A stretch of 64,000 nucleotides of DNA. Origin: Moniliella sp. 'wahieum'. Taxonomy: Eukaryota; Basidiomycota; Moniliellomycetes; Moniliellales; Moniliellaceae. The notes below the pieces were generated by a model that saw only the letters and a list, made by a program, of their open reading frames with translations, did not search any database and was not told the DNA's origin. The stretch lies in contig RSEE01000094.1 in the NCBI GenBank assembly GCA_003971905.1, positions 1-64,000 on the forward strand. The letters run 5' to 3'. The position numbers and the translations under genes were made by a program. How positions within the stretch are numbered: position 1 is the first letter of the stretch; the number at the start of each line of letters is the position of its first letter. This document shows positions 23,590-35,422 of this stretch, in pieces.

Positions 23590-24569
23590 GGCAGGTGGGG
23601 GGTGGTGGTGGGGGCAGGCAGGAAGGAAGAGCAGAGGATGGTCGGATAGCAGCCAGGCGTGTGGGGCTAGGGTTGGTGCACTCGGCCCTCGGCCCTCGGC
23701 CATCGACTATCCATCGACGATCGTGCTTCGCTTGGGCCGCCTGGCTTGCCGCCGCGTGGACGATGCCCAGGGCAGCCGCCCCACACTCCCACTCGCACTC
23801 TGGCACACACTGGCGCTGTGCTGCCGCGCATTCGTCACCGATTCCAGCGCTCATGCGTCCTGGTGGGTGCTGGCAAGTGGCCGCGTGGGGGTGGCCGGTG
23901 GGCTCTGGGATCCGGGACGCCCCGCTGGGTCCGTGCGAGCCCACGCAGCCCATCCACGCCCAGCACCAGCCACGCGGCGCGCTTACCTCATCATTCGCTG
24001 CCAGCCGTCGTCGGGCGGCGTATCCAGTGTAACGGGGACGGGCGGCTTCAGCTTCAACTGAAGGTTCAACGTTCAACTGCAATTGAATTGAAGTCAACCT
24101 GCAACCTCCAAGGTCTTCCCATCCCAGAGCTGGTGCGCATCGACAGCGGCAGTTTGGGTTGGGGGCGTCAAGTCGCGCATCAAGCTTCAAGGGGGTCGGC
24201 GCCAACATTCCTCGTGGTATGGCCAGTCCGGGTGTGGAGTCCGGGTACGGCAAGCTCCGGAACTGTGCTCGTGGGTACTGTGTACAAGTAATAATCCGCC
24301 CGTCTTCGGTCTCCGCAGCGGCCATAGCTTTGTGCGGGTGCAACGCACTGAGAACAGACAGACAGAGGTGTAAACAGAGCCTGATGGATGAAGAGAAGGA
24401 AGAGCGGAACCAGCCGGACGGGAAACGGAAATTGGGCGGAATCACCCGGGAGCCCGTGCCCGTCCGCACAAGCTTCCCACCACTCGCGCGCGGGGGTGGG
24501 GATGGGACACAACACCCTTTTGGGGGGAGGATGCAGAGCGTTTAAACCTCCCTTTTTGATTCCTCCCAA
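23590..24569. other. Intergenic region upstream of ACB1
   Basis: A CAACCCTAGC telobox-like site lies about 80 bp upstream of the ACB1 start, and CTCGGCC is repeated three times at 23681-23701. GTTCAAC is tandemly repeated at 24064-24077. The 372-codon minus frame 23351-24469 crosses ACB1 introns and is a chance open frame. Confidence 0.55.
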
Positions 24570-25672
24570 GATCGAATGATCCATGTCAAGGTAGCATTTT
24601 TGGTCAGGGATACTGGGGCGAGCATCCTGATCACAGTATGCAGCTAGTAGGGCATCCGGTGGCCACGTTGCTCGTGGAATTGTCCCAAACCCAAGATGAT
24701 GAGAGAGTGGCGATGGCACAACGGGCGGAGTGGTGATGGCTGGCGCGTTGCTCGAGCAGACTGAAAGGTTGCTAGACAAAGACATCTACTCCATCCGCAT
24801 GGCCGATAGGTCCGACCGCAGTACATGTGGTGAGATTGCGGTGGCCGAGCAGGAGGCGGGCCCAATTGGGTTTAGTCGGACGGAGAGGAGGGAATTGCTC
24901 AAGATGGCCAAGATGTCGTAAGGCTCCAAGATTGTCAACATGTCGAAGTATCAGTTTGGCCCGATGGCCGTGGATGCCGTTCTGTCCGTGGTCTGCCCGT
25001 GGCCGACTTGGAGCGAAAGGACGTGGACTTTGAGTTGATAAGGTGGATGGCAAAGTAGGTGGGTCGTTGGAGGACGGCGTCGGTGCATGGCTGGCGTGGT
25101 GTTGGCCAAGGACTTTAGACATTCGGAAGAATGCCTCAGAGCGTACACGAGGCTCGGCTTGCCTGCCCGTTTGAACCGCCGCGACCTAAGACGAAGCGCA
25201 AGCTGGACATTACCACGGTGGACGAGTACCGCAAGCTGCAAACGTGAGAGCGGGAGACGTTTCTTGCTCCAAAAGAACCTGCCCGCGGTCCGGTAAGTGG
25301 GCGCGGAACAGAGATGGAGCTGGTTGCGATCACGATGGGCGGGCTGCGTGTGTCTCGGTTTGAGGATCTGTCGCCTGCCCACCAGCTGGGGCGGAGTCTG
25401 GGTGGTGCGGCAGGGCTGGTGGCGAGCAGTACGCGATGCGCGCGTCCAGCCAAGCGTTGGACGGGGCACCGCTTGCACTTGCGGCCAGCAGTGGGCTGGG
25501 GCTCATCGAGAGTCCGACGGCCGCCAAGAGCAGGCAAATGCTCAAGGCCAACTCGCGGCTGAGGATTGACTGCATCATGGGCACCTCGGGCTCGCCTGCT
25601 GGTCACCCAGCTGGTCCGCACCGTGCTGAATGTTGATTGACGATGTGATCCGGCAGCACGGCGTGGAGTAAC
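24570..25672 (+). pseudogene. Decayed CCT epsilon (TCP-1 chaperonin) gene copy
   Basis: Recognisable pieces of the cytosolic chaperonin subunit Cct5 appear in order in shifting frames. First is the nucleotide-site region (TGASIL, then [37 protein letters not shown]). Next come SKIVNMSKYQFGPMAVDAVL and ERKDVDFELIKVDGKVGGSL, then [26 protein letters not shown]. After a missing segment there is NLPAVR and MELVAI, then a larger gap, then YAMRASSQALDGAPLALA, IESPTAAKSRQ, RLRIDC and VTQLVRTVLNVD. Roughly 25 residues are missing before NLPAVR and about 110 residues (apical/equatorial part) before YAMR. There are also in-frame stops and substitutions at normally fixed positions. Unlike the neighbours, missing bases alone cannot explain this. 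An intact CCT5 should exist elsewhere, as the gene is essential in fungi. Confidence 0.82.
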
Positions 25673-25975
25673 CCAATCGCACTGCATCCTATTGCTCTCC
25701 TGGCTAGCCGAACCGAGCACACACCAACCCAGGTGACCGTCCGTGGCCCGTTCTGTAAATGGCGAGGAGGGATGGGGGGATGGATAAATGAAGGAAAGTG
25801 GATAGGTGTTGGCAGTATACTATTATCCAGAAAACGCACCATGGATATGCCCCTTAGAAAGGACACCTCACCACCAGCACAACCACCCCTACCTTCATGC
25901 AATCGTCGGGGACGAAGGACAACCAAAAAAACCAAGGCAAACCCCCTAAACGCCTACGATGCCGAAAAAAAATGT

Positions 25976-26062
25976 TCCCCAACCGGGAGTCGAACCCGGG
26001 TCTTCACGGAACAGCTGCTGGAGCTTGAAAGCGTGACATCATAGCCGTTGGACCATTGAGGA
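25976..26062 (-). tRNA. tRNA-Glu (anticodon UUC) with a 16-bp intron
   Basis: The minus strand folds as a tRNA. The acceptor stem is TCCTCAA with TTGGGGA. The D-arm region is ATGGTCCAACGGCTATGAT. The anticodon stem is TCACG/CGTGA around a CTTTCA..C loop with anticodon TTC, and the T-arm is CCCGGGTTCGACTCCCGG. The bases AGCTCCAGCAGCTGTT lie between positions 37 and 38, the normal site of nuclear tRNA introns. Mature length without the intron is 71. The gene lies between the CCT5 relic and TXNDC9/PLP1. Confidence 0.92.
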
Positions 26063-26276
26063 CTGATACCGCAGTTGATTCCGCTGGGATCAGGTGCTGG
26101 TGACACGCGCCATCGGTGAGAGTAAAAAGAAGGAAATGCAAGGCTGACCTGGGCTGCTCCACCCTGGCACGCGCCGGGGCTACGGCAGAGGCATAGGCCC
26201 AGGCTTGGGATTTGATTCCATCCCCACCCCACCGACTGCCGCCTTTGCCTTCGCCTTCGCCTTCGCCTTGGCTGCC

Positions 26277-27157
26277 ATGACCGACCACCGTGCCGTTCTC
26301 CCCTCCAACGCTGAGGCCCAGGCGCACGCCGAAGCCAGCCTGCACGCCTCGTCCCCGTCTCCTCCTCCGCAGCAGGGCGACGCGCCCGACGGCGGTGCTC
26401 ACCCCCCCTCCTCCCGCGAGGCGGAGCCTGAGGAAGAGGAGAGTGACCTGGACGACGATGCGCTTCTGGATGAGCTGGACAGTGGCGCGGGTGGATTCAA
26501 TATGGAAGCGTTCCGGGAAGCGAGGATGGCGGAGATTCGATCGGATGCGGCGCGTCGTGCGACCGAAGCGGAGCGGGACGCGCGGGCAGCGCCCGGCGGC
26601 GGGAACGCCAACTACCGCGGTCGCTACACGGAAATCAAGACGGAGAAAGAGCTGCTCCATCTCTCTTCATCCGAACCCAACTGTATCATTCACTTTGCCC
26701 ATCCGGACTTTAAGCGCTGTGCGCTGATGGACCGGCATCTCGAGGTGCGTGCCCCCCCCCTTGCTCTGTTCCTGTCCCCTGTCTTGCGGAGAGGCTGCAC
26801 ATGCTAACAGCTGGCTGGCTTGTGCAGCGTCTGGCGCCGCGGTACCCGACCGTTTCGTTTTTGAAGATTATGGTGGAGAATGCGCCGTTTTTGGTGGACC
26901 GGCTCAAGGTGCAAGTGTTGCCGGCCGTGTTTGGGTTTGTCAATGGCGTATCGAGGGACAAGTTGATTGGGTTTGAAGCGTTGGGCAACAACGATGCGTT
27001 TACCACCTCGACACTGGAGATTCGGTTGCAATCGTCTGGCGTCTTGCCCAAGCCAGAGCCCAAGCCGATCTTTGGCGCGGCGGGCAACGCGGTCAACCCA
27101 GGCAAGACCATCCGCGGGCGGCAAGAAGATAGCGATGACGATCTGGATTGGGATTAG
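26277..27157 (+). CDS. PLP1: Phosducin-like thioredoxin-fold protein, TXNDC9/Plp1 type
   Basis: Co-chaperone of the CCT chaperonin acting in tubulin and actin folding in the cytosol. An acidic, Pro/Ser-rich N-terminus (about 60 residues) precedes a helix (MEAFREARMAEIRSDAARRA). The thioredoxin-like domain follows: GRYTEIKTEKELLHLS, CIIHFAHPDFKRCALMDRHLE and, after the intron at 26745-26827, RLAPRYPTVSFLKIMVENAP, PAVFGFVNGVSRDKLIGFE and LEIRLQSSGVL. The catalytic CxxC of true thioredoxins is absent, as in the family. It ends with an acidic tail DSDDDLDWD. No frame break. The start at 26277 was chosen because the in-frame ATG at 26205 would add a TTCGCC-repeat stretch (FAFAFAFA). It faces YEA4 tail to tail, 88 bp apart. 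Confidence 0.92.
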
Positions 27158-27245
27158 TCTAACCAACCAACCCCCCGGCCTACCTCGGAATGGATTGTTG
27201 ACTCGATGCTATTCGGGCACTATGGTGCATATGGGTCCCCATAAT

Positions 27246-28420
27246 TTAACTTCGTTGGCGAAGCTGCGCGTCGACATTGGCAGCAGGTGTGGGGAGCGAC
27301 GATGTCGTCTTACCCACTGGTGAAGCTTGGTTGGTGGGCATGTTGGTCTCGGTTGGTTTCTTTGCTGGGTGGGACGGAACGTTGCGATAGGTGGGAGAGC
27401 TGGCATGAGCGTAGCCCACCGTACCGGCCAGCACCATCGCTGTGCCTGTCCATAGGTAAGCTGGGTTGGGTACCTCGGCGCCGCGTGCGCGCGCCCAAGC
27501 AATCGACACGGCCAAGGAAGCAGCCTTGCGTACGGCCAAGGTGAGGGTAACCCCCACCGAGCTGACCCGCGTGGTGAGCCGATTGACACCGGCAATGCAT
27601 ACAATCTGTGTCAGCGCATTGGCCAAGAGGGGGAGACCAAAGGCCGGGGTGGTGCGAGCCTCGTGGACCTGTTGGACAAGGGAGCTGCCAAAGAGTAGGA
27701 AGAGGGGAAGGGAGAGAGAGTGGGTGTAGAACAGCGATTCCTTCCAGGATGCCTTGCCGTACTTTTTGAAGGTGCCTTCTTGCCACAGCCCCATGAAACC
27801 GCTGACGACCAGACTGAGCAGAAGCAGGCTAATGCCAATCAGGTACTGGGCATACATCTCCTTGGAGACACTTAGGCCGTTGTCTCCCTTGCTGCCAGCA
27901 GCAAGCGTGGAGAGGGTTACCCCGCCAGTGACGAGAGCAGAACCGAAATGACTTGAAGGAGATTGTATCTGGGAGGAGGTGGGTGGGGGTCAGGACTCAG
28001 GACCGGGGATGGGGAGCAAGAAAGGGGGGAACACGAACTTTTTCCGGGCAATAGCCCAGCCCAATACCATGTTGACCACCAGGCCACCGGAGCGGAAGAT
28101 GATGTGGACCGACATGGGGACGTGGAAGGCAAACGCGACATTGTTGAGCAAGTTGGTGGTGAAGAAGAGAGCGACTTGGATGCCCCAGCGCTGGAGCGGA
28201 ACGACGGGCGGCACAAAGCGCGGCAGCCAGGAGCCGCTGGGCCGGGCAAGCTGGGGGGAGGAAGCAGAGAGTGACGGCGAGAAAGCCCATGGCCGTGACG
28301 AGGGTGCCGCTGGGGGAGGAGGACGGTGCACTGCTCGAGGGCGACGGCATTGGCCATGCAGCCGCCAAAGATGAGCGACATGGTGGTCGTCATGTCGGCC
28401 AGCTCGAGCGAGGGGAGCAT
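27246..28420 (-). CDS. YEA4: UDP-sugar transporter of the YEA4/SLC35B4 family
   Basis: Multi-pass nucleotide-sugar transporter of the ER or Golgi; relatives carry UDP-GlcNAc (and UDP-xylose in animals), feeding chitin or glycan synthesis. It starts MLPSLELADMTTTMSLIFGG at 28420, followed by GCMANAVALEQ, then after a frame break SGTLVTAMGFLAVTLCF. HVPMSVHIIFRSGGLVVNMVLG is the diagnostic block. An intron at 27969-28038 joins ARKK to YNLLQVISVLLSSLAGVT. Then come MYAQYLIGISLLLLSLVVSG, QEGTFKKYGKASWKESLFYTHSL, NALTQIVCIAGVNRLTTRVSS and further membrane helices, ending in a polar tail. Two or three frame breaks in the first half fit single missing bases. Confidence 0.88.
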
Positions 28421-29677
28421 GGCGGGGGGGGATGGGGGCACGAAGAGAGTTGCTGTCGTCCACGGAAGGCACACCGGCGGCGAGCGCAGCAGGGATGCCT
28501 AGAAGATAGCCGCACGTCTCGCCGCGTCTTCGGCCGGAAGCCAGCCCACGCGGGGCACCAAGCAGTGTTGAACTGTTCAACGTTCATGCAGCCCTGTGGC
28601 CGCTTGGATTGCTGGCTGGAGAAGATTAGGGTTGCACGTCGGCTGGGCATCCAGTGCTAGGGTTGCCCTCCCGCCCTGGCCAAATATAGACTCCAACCGG
28701 AGGGTAGGACTGAGAGCGGCAGAGCTCTCGCTGACCTTCCCGCTCATCTACACCGCCGTCCCTCTGATCCCCGCTCTGATTCGACCGCCTGTTCGGTACT
28801 CTCCAAGTTGGTATGACGCCTAGTAGAGGGCACAGAGGACGGCGCTTTGTGTATGGATCGTACGAAGGCTATATACGTGTGTGGCACGACGATGGTGTGC
28901 TAACCGTTCGGCCACTCATCACGGAACTGGATCTAAGCAGTCCAAACACACTCTATTAAAAAACGTGTCCTTCAGGATCAATGATCGAACGTGTAAGAAC
29001 CAAACGGAGAACCATTCACGTCCGGTAGTACGATATAGCTTGGCTGCTCTGGGCTCCCAGTTCCACTTTCTTCGTCGCGAGTGTCTCGCTCCTTCCCTGC
29101 TCTTCCGCTTCACACCCCATGTCCTCTGCTCTTGCTTCTTCCCCACGAACAATTGCTACATCCCTTGGCCTAGTTCCGATTCTGGTCTCCCTCTTCTTAG
29201 CCCCGACTGTGACAGTCCTCGCCTTACTATATCGATCGCTTCACTCCTCCCTCTCCGACTGCTCCCACTTGCGGGAGCCGCGCAGCGTAGAAGAATGGTA
29301 AAGTCACTCATACTGGGCCTTGCCCCCTTATTCCCTCGGGGTATACGGGCAGCAGTAACTAGTAACTAGTAACTAGGCACTAGCATCAGAGTAAAGTACC
29401 TCGGGTGACCGGTGATCGATGATCCGGGATCTGAATCGATGATCGAGTGATCTGGGCTTGCGCCCAGGGCGGAATTGCGCAGGGAACGCGTCATGATGCA
29501 TGATGCATGATGGATGATACCGGACGCCGGATGGATGACGTGCATGACACACCCCGCCCCCTTAAGAAACGCCAGGGCTGGGCTCGTCGGTGCGCTCTGC
29601 GCTCTGTGCTCGCCGCTACCAACGCCTCCCCGGTCCCCCCCCCCGCGCTTTGCCTTGGTGCCTTGGCCCATTCCCCC
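28421..29677. other. Intergenic region between YEA4 and RPN12
   Basis: The divergent spacer holds AACCCTAA (28626-28633 region, minus orientation) and GTTCAACGTTC at 28575-28585 within 220 bp of the YEA4 start. Nearer RPN12 is a cluster of 7-bp tandem repeats: AGTAACT three times (29354-29376), degenerate TGATCGA units (29413-29445) and CATGATG three times (29492-29512). A tRNA-like A box (TGGCCGAACGGTTAGC, minus strand near 28900) lacks the rest of a tRNA. No gene seen. Confidence 0.55.
29354..29512. repeat. Cluster of three 7-bp tandem repeats
   Basis: AGTAACT three times at 29354-29374, degenerate TGATCGA units at 29413-29445 and CATGATG three times at 29492-29512. All have period 7 and lie upstream of RPN12. 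Confidence 0.9.
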
Positions 29678-30611
29678 ATGTCTGCTGCCAGTCTCCGGCC
29701 TGCGCACGACGCACTGATCCACGCATTCGACACTTATGCCCCCGGCTCCGACCCGGCCCCGATTCGTGCCCAGCTGACCAAGCTCAAGATTGGCCTGACC
29801 CAGGCGGGGCTCTTGCTGCCCGCGTTTACGCCTCCACCGACGGCAGCGGGCCCGGACGCAGCGTCGGGCCACGTCGCGTTGCCTGCCGATGTCGACTCGC
29901 TGGTGTTGGCGCGCGACGTGCTGGAGGTGGGTGCGTTCTTCAGTGTGCGCATCAAGGACGTCAAAGCATTTGACCGCTACATGGCGCTGCTGGCAGTGTA
30001 CTACAACGACTATGCACCGCAGTTGCCCGTGTCGACGAACCATGAACCGTTGTTGGGCCTCCAGCTGCTCCGTCTCTTGTCGTCGAACGAGATTGCTGCG
30101 TTCCACACGGCCTTGGAAGCGATCCCCACCGAGTTGGTCCAGCAATCCTCCTATCTCCGCCACCCGGTCGACTTGGAGCGATGGTTGATGGAAGGCTCGT
30201 ACTCCAAGGTGGGCGTGCGCAGCGCGAGGCGCCCCGCCCAGAACATCGTTTCTTTATCGACAATCTCTTGGGTACCATCCGGCATGAAATTGCGTCGTGC
30301 GAGGAAAAGGCGTACGATTCGTTGCCACTGCAAGATGCGGCGGTATTGTTGTTTTTTGATAAGGTGGAGGACATTATGGCGTTTGCCAAGGAGGTACGTT
30401 TGTTCTTCCCATGTGCTGTGGGCCTGATTCGAGCGGGTACTGACGCAGGTGGTTGTGGGGGGCCCCCTTGTAGCGTGGCTGGTCCATCAACCCGTCGACC
30501 CAGACCATCCACTTTGCCCAGACGAGGGACGATGTCGCCAAGACTGTTCCGCGCAAGAACACCATTGCGCTCAACTTGCAGTTTGCCAAGGAGCTGGAGA
30601 CGATCGTATAA
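29678..30611 (+). CDS. RPN12: 26S proteasome lid subunit Rpn12 (PSMD8)
   Basis: Non-ATPase subunit of the 19S regulatory particle lid, with a PCI-type domain. It starts MSAASLRPAHDALIHAFDTY. The conserved core reads AFDRYMALLAVYYNDY, LLGLQLLRLLSSNEIAAFHT and HPVDLERWLMEGSYSKV, then FFIDNLLGTIRHEIASCEEK and YDSLPLQDAAVLLFF. An intron at 30394-30473 (GTACGT donor) joins MAFAKE to RGWSINPSTQTIHFAQTR. The end KELETIV matches the family. One missing C near 30238 breaks the frame between SYSKV and HRFFIDN. An in-frame upstream ATG at 29507 was not chosen because it would add residues encoded by repeats that the family lacks. A second proteasome gene, RPT3, is about 13 kb away. Confidence 0.92.
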
Positions 30612-31160
30612 CGCGGCAAACCCATCTCGTGGCATCCTATGTACTCTTCGTATGAGGGCCACGTAGCATTAGATCGGCTCCCTCATGGCGGACATGCGGG
30701 CGGAAGGAGAGAGACAGGAGGCTGCATGTGCGTTGCATGACGGAACAGGGGGAGATTCGCTTGACGGTTGATGGGTACAATGCTAGTCGTGGAGAGAGTC
30801 GAGTAGCATGGGCATGGGCATTCTACCCTTCAGCACCTGGGCGAATCGACTGGATGCTCGAGGGTGTCTGTCCGAGCGAGGGCGGGGGCGGGCAGGTGCC
30901 AGGAGGTGTCCGCCGGGACAGGCATCAGCAAGTGGCTCATCACATGTGATGTGATGTGATGGCCAGCCGCACATGAGCTGAGGTGCGAGGCAGGCCGACG
31001 CACGGAGGCGCTGAGGCAGCCAGGCCCAGCTGGGAGGCGTGGGATGACGTAAGCGGTTCGCGTAGTTTCTAGCCGACGTGTTTCGGGCGAAGGATCATAT
31101 GGGCTGCTGTCTTTTCTGCTGCCGACAAGGTCGCCCCCCACCACCACCAACGCCTCAGGC
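30612..31160. other. Intergenic region between RPN12 and the SAP gene
   Basis: Short spacer with CACATGTGATGTGATGTGATGG near 30940-30961, a GTGAT repeat next to an ACATGTGA motif. Frames on both strands show no protein character. Confidence 0.5.
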
Positions 31161-34107
31161 ATGCGTCGCCCCCGCTTCTCGTCGCCGCTCAAAACGGTGG
31201 TTCGCCGTGCGCGCTCGCAGCGCAAAACCATCTCCGCATCCACCTCCGATGTCGAGGATGCGCTCGACACGCACGACAGCCCTGCCTCCCCCGCCTCGCA
31301 ACGGGCCAACCCCACTCCCGCTGCCCGCCTCAGCGACGGCTCAACCTCTTTGCCGACATTGAACCCAACCCACTCCAAGGAGTCACGCCCGACACGCTTC
31401 AGGCCATGCCCCGGCGCGAACTTACGGCGCTGTGCAAACGCCTGGGCCTCAAGGCGGGCGGGAAGAACGTGGCGCTGATTGCGCGCATTGAGTCCATGCT
31501 GCCCCCGCCCCCCTCGCGCTGCCCTAGTGCGCTAGACCGATCTGCTTCTTCCCTTGCAAGTGAAGTATCGCAAGCCAGCGCACCTGCCTCCCCATCTGTT
31601 CACGCCACTCCCGAGCCCTCAAATTTCGACTCAACTTTCAACCCTTCCAAAGCGGAGCGTTCCACTATTCATCCAATGTGGCAGTGAACACGAGGATGAG
31701 TCGGATGAGTCTGCCGATCCCAACGATTCCCAATCCGTCTCCTTCGCCTATAGTCACCACAGCGGCGCAAACGGGGATGTGGCTGAGCCGACTGCCCCTC
31801 TGGATTCCGCCCGTCCCCACACCTCCCCGTCTTCTGCATCGTCCCCGTCTTCTGCCTCAATGGTGATGGAAAAGGTCGCCTCGAGTGATGGAGGTGATGC
31901 CGAGATCATGGATGACAACCAAGATGAGCCATCTGATTCCAACGCAACCGTGGAAAGCGCCCAGAACGAGCCTCAGTTTCCTTCCTTCACGAAGGAGGAC
32001 ACACCTCATTGAGCCCCAAGACCCAGTGGACCCGACGGAACCCGTGCCCACCACTTCTCTCACATCTCGACCCGCAGCGGAGGAGATAACCACTCCTACG
32101 GAAGAGTTGGGGCACGCGGATGAAGACGGACCAATGCAACAAGACGACGAGCCCAAGTCGGAACAACTGGTCATGCCAGACGGTATGCTTGCCTCACCTC
32201 AGTGCGTTGACACACATCTGGGTCCGATTCCGTATCACCTCCAGCCCAAGACGCACACGCGACCACGTTGGATGTGCACACACCGATTGATCGCGTGAAG
32301 ACTTTGCTCTTCTCTAAGATCGCGGGCCCTTGCTGTCTCCGTCCCATCATCCTGCCCCCCCAAGAAGTCAAAGCGAACCAGTATCCGCACATCTCGCCCG
32401 AGGCCGTCTATGCCTGGCGGCTGGTCCTTTGCACCCTTGGTAGCCAAATCGGTGGGAGCAGGACAAAAGGCATCAGCCGATGAGCAGCAAACTGTGTCAC
32501 CCAGCCTGAAACGCCTGGCACCAAGGATGAAGCAATCGAGGGTGTGGCGTCTTCGCCTCCCCAGGCGCAAATTACCGAAGGAACAGGATCGCCCGCCCAA
32601 GTTCCTTCCAAGTCGGAGGAAAAAGTGGCAATGGATGTAAGCGATATTGCGCCGCCCAAGCAACGGTCCCCACTACGAGCAACTCCACGTTTAGCCAGGT
32701 GACGGCTAAACTGATGGACGAGTTGCACGCTCGCCTCGCCCGTGCAAGTCCCTCGTCCCGCCTGGCTAAGAGAGAGGGACACGATTCGTCACTCTCGAGG
32801 GAGGGAGTGGCTGCACCACTTTACCCTTCCATCCCCCCCGGGCGCAAGCTCACAGCTAGCACAGGAGCGCCGCTGATCCACGCGGGCTGGACCGCGCCTG
32901 CCCCAAAAGAAGGCAGTGTCAGCGCCAAATTTGCCGCGGCCCACGAGGCTCAATTTGGCAAGATGACCAGCATCACCGACACCGTCCGTCGGCCCACTGG
33001 TCATCCCGCTGCGGGACTGAAACGGACGCGGTCCGCAGCCTCGTTGGCCAGTGCCCGCACCGTGTCCGCATCGAGCACCAGCGAATCGAGTGACCGTCGT
33101 CCCGCCAAACGCTCTCGCCCTACCGTCACTCAGACCCGTGCTGCCACTTCCTCGGTGCCCCCCTCCCAGCCCTCCACTAGCTCTGCACCGCTCAACCGCC
33201 CAACTGCTCGTTCCCGCTTTTCCAATTTGATGACTGGGGCCCGAAGCGTGGCCAAGAAGACTCTGCCCGCTCGTCCCACACGTGCCGAGCTGTTGCGCAC
33301 GCAAGCTGTCGCCCAGCGAGCTAGTACGCGGAGCGCCAGTACCACCCCCCCCTCTCTCTTCGTGCCAGACCGTCCTCATCCAGTATAAAATCGGTTCGAA
33401 CGATGGACAAGCACACGCCCGCCACCTCTGCGCAGGACGGGGGGCCCCAGCGGCAGGTGGACCGAGTACGAAATTGCTCCCCACCGCCGTGGAGAAGGCG
33501 GCAGGGAAAGGGATGGGGACGGGGGGGACGGGGACGGGGAGGGGACGGGGACGGCGGCCGGATCGTGCGCCCCGTGGCGCGCAACCAGGCAAGCCGGCAC
33601 CTGTGGGAATGCCGGACCGTCACATGGCACTCTGCTTTTGCTCCCGTCCGTACGGGGGGCCAGAGTGATCAAACCGATCCCCAAGCGGACCGCGGCCAGC
33701 ACCAAAGCTCCCCCTCCCCTTTCCCAACAGGTTGGCGCGGCCCAACCCCGGTCCACACTGAGCTCAGCACCGCAGAAGATCAATGTCCCTGTCGCAGAAC
33801 GGCGGGCGGGTGCGCGGCCCGGCGGAGTGCCAAATCGAGACCAGCTACGGGAGGCCCTGGCAAAGGTGCCCAGGCCAAAACTTCTTCCAAACCGACCAAA
33901 CTCATGCCGGGCAGCGCCAAGAGCCGTAGCAGCTCGAGCCGATTGATCGGGCGGGCCGGCGCACGCTCGACCGTGGTGGAGGAGGCTAAGGTCGCTGCGC
34001 GCCGGAACGAGCTGGCTGCGCGCGCCAAGGCGCGCTGGGAGGCCAAGAAGGCTAGTGCGGGCGCGGGGATCGGTGAATCCGATCGTGTATACCATCATGA
34101 ACGTTGA
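31161..34107 (+). CDS. Large SAP-domain protein, possibly NuSAP-like
   Basis: SAP domains bind DNA. Coding character runs for 3 kb in switching frames. It starts MRRPRFSSPLKTVVRRARSQ, a basic N-terminus. The SAP motif is LQAMPRRELTALCKRLGLKA followed by GGKNVALIARIESML (31400-31500). A Ser/Asp/Glu-rich middle (31700-32200) follows. Near 32700-33030 are SAKFAAAHEAQFGKMTSITD and a basic Ser/Thr/Arg-rich region, and the end is a Lys/Arg/Ala helix (VVEEAKVAARRNELAARAKA) before the stop at 34107. The order SAP, then a K-x-HE..F.KM.SI motif, then a basic tail recalls microtubule-binding NuSAP proteins, but this is inference. About eight frame breaks, some perhaps introns. Confidence 0.6.
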
Positions 34108-35422
34108 ACCTCATGGGCACGGCGAGTGCGGCGAGAAGGTGAGTGCTGCGGTATGGTGTGCTGGGTGCAAGATGGCGCGGTGCTAGGGTGAGCCGCTTTG
34201 GTTTCTTCAATTGTTTGTCTTCTTTTTTGGGGGGGGGTTGGTGCCAACGTTCTGTTGCATGGTTCCATGGCAGAAGCCGAACAGGTTGGTCCGACTCTCG
34301 TTTCCATTCCATTCCATGTTATGTTATGTTATGTTGTTCGTACCCATATCCATGCAAGACGGCTCCGAGTCGGACGGACGACCGGCTCGGTCGCAACCGA
34401 GAGTGGGTGGTCGTAGTTCATCAAGTGTGTGTGTGTAGTGTGTAGTAGTAATGCGCCGTACTGAAGTCGCATAGAACTTAGACGGAGTCGTAGGATCCGG
34501 CACAGCGGCTTCTCGAGTGCCAAGTATACATACCAGCTGCCCCCGCAAGTTGAATTCGTATGCTCGTCCGTTCCGGCCCTTCGCTCACCGGCGCCGAAAA
34601 GGGTGGCGAGAGGGGGCGGGAGTTGGACTGCACCCCGACGGACGCAATGGGAAACTGTTGGCCTGAAGTTTGAAGGGCTGCTAGTGCAGCTACTCAACAG
34701 GGTAGTCGAACTACCGCATTTCGTGATGGGTCGTAGGTTCCTGCGGGGGAGCCCATGCGATCTTGACACTAGTTTCCCTTGGCGCGGCACGGCAAATTTA
34801 CCGCTCCCACGAGATATGTTGGGGTGCTAGATCGACTGTCGTTCGGTGCTGTCGGTGTCAGTATGTTTGGACGCGTGACTATTATAGTGACTTGACTTCG
34901 GTATGACTTGGCACGCAGAACGCATGGGCTTTTGAAGTAGGGGTATAGGTCCCGTCCAGGTTCCGCATATGGGCCGTCTGCGGTGCCAGTCTGGGTATCT
35001 ATCCGACGGGCCATGACATGTGACATTTGACAGTGCCACCAAGCATCGCCCCAACCAAATTACGGTCCCGGTTCGCTGCTGAATCGCTTGCTGTAGCCTT
35101 TCTCTAACAGGAACGCATGAGCCGTCATCTGTAGTTCACACAAATGGAGAGCAGGCGCACGCACGTTATAGATATGCAAAGTGGGTATGTATCATGTTGA
35201 GGGCTAGGGGGCAATGCCAACACCGCAGTCACGAGCGCAAAGCCGGGGGAGGATCCGGGGGGGGGGGGGGGAAGCGTTTGTAAACAGAAAGCAGAAGATG
35301 AGACTTTTTCCCCCTCTGGATGGATCAACGAAGACACGCGGAACAAGAAGAGGGCCGGGTGGCGAATGCCCCCCGGGCGTTTTTGTTGAGCTCTTGATTC
35401 GCCTATCAAGCTGTAGCAACCA
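34108..35422. other. Intergenic region, no supported gene
   Basis: Contains ATGTT tandem repeats (34317-34336), a GT-rich stretch (34422-34450), GACATGTGACATTTGACA near 35017 and a long G run near 35258-35271. The minus frame 34329-34790 (153 codons) has no motif. No gene seen. Confidence 0.5.

Noticed and set aside
23351-24469. 372-codon minus-strand ORF, among the longest open frames in the window
   Set aside because: It runs through ACB1 introns and spacer, has no domain, and shares frame with one ACB1 exon only by chance.
28885-28925. Possible tRNA on the minus strand (TGGCCGAACGGTTAGC)
   Set aside because: Only the A box fits. No anticodon loop with T33, no T-arm and no acceptor pairing.
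29366-30163. 265-codon minus-strand ORF
   Set aside because: Antisense shadow of RPN12; its composition (Arg/Gln/His-rich) is the complement of conserved sense codons.
33376-34098. 240-codon minus-strand ORF
   Set aside because: Antisense to the Lys/Arg/Ala-rich end of the SAP gene, with no motif.
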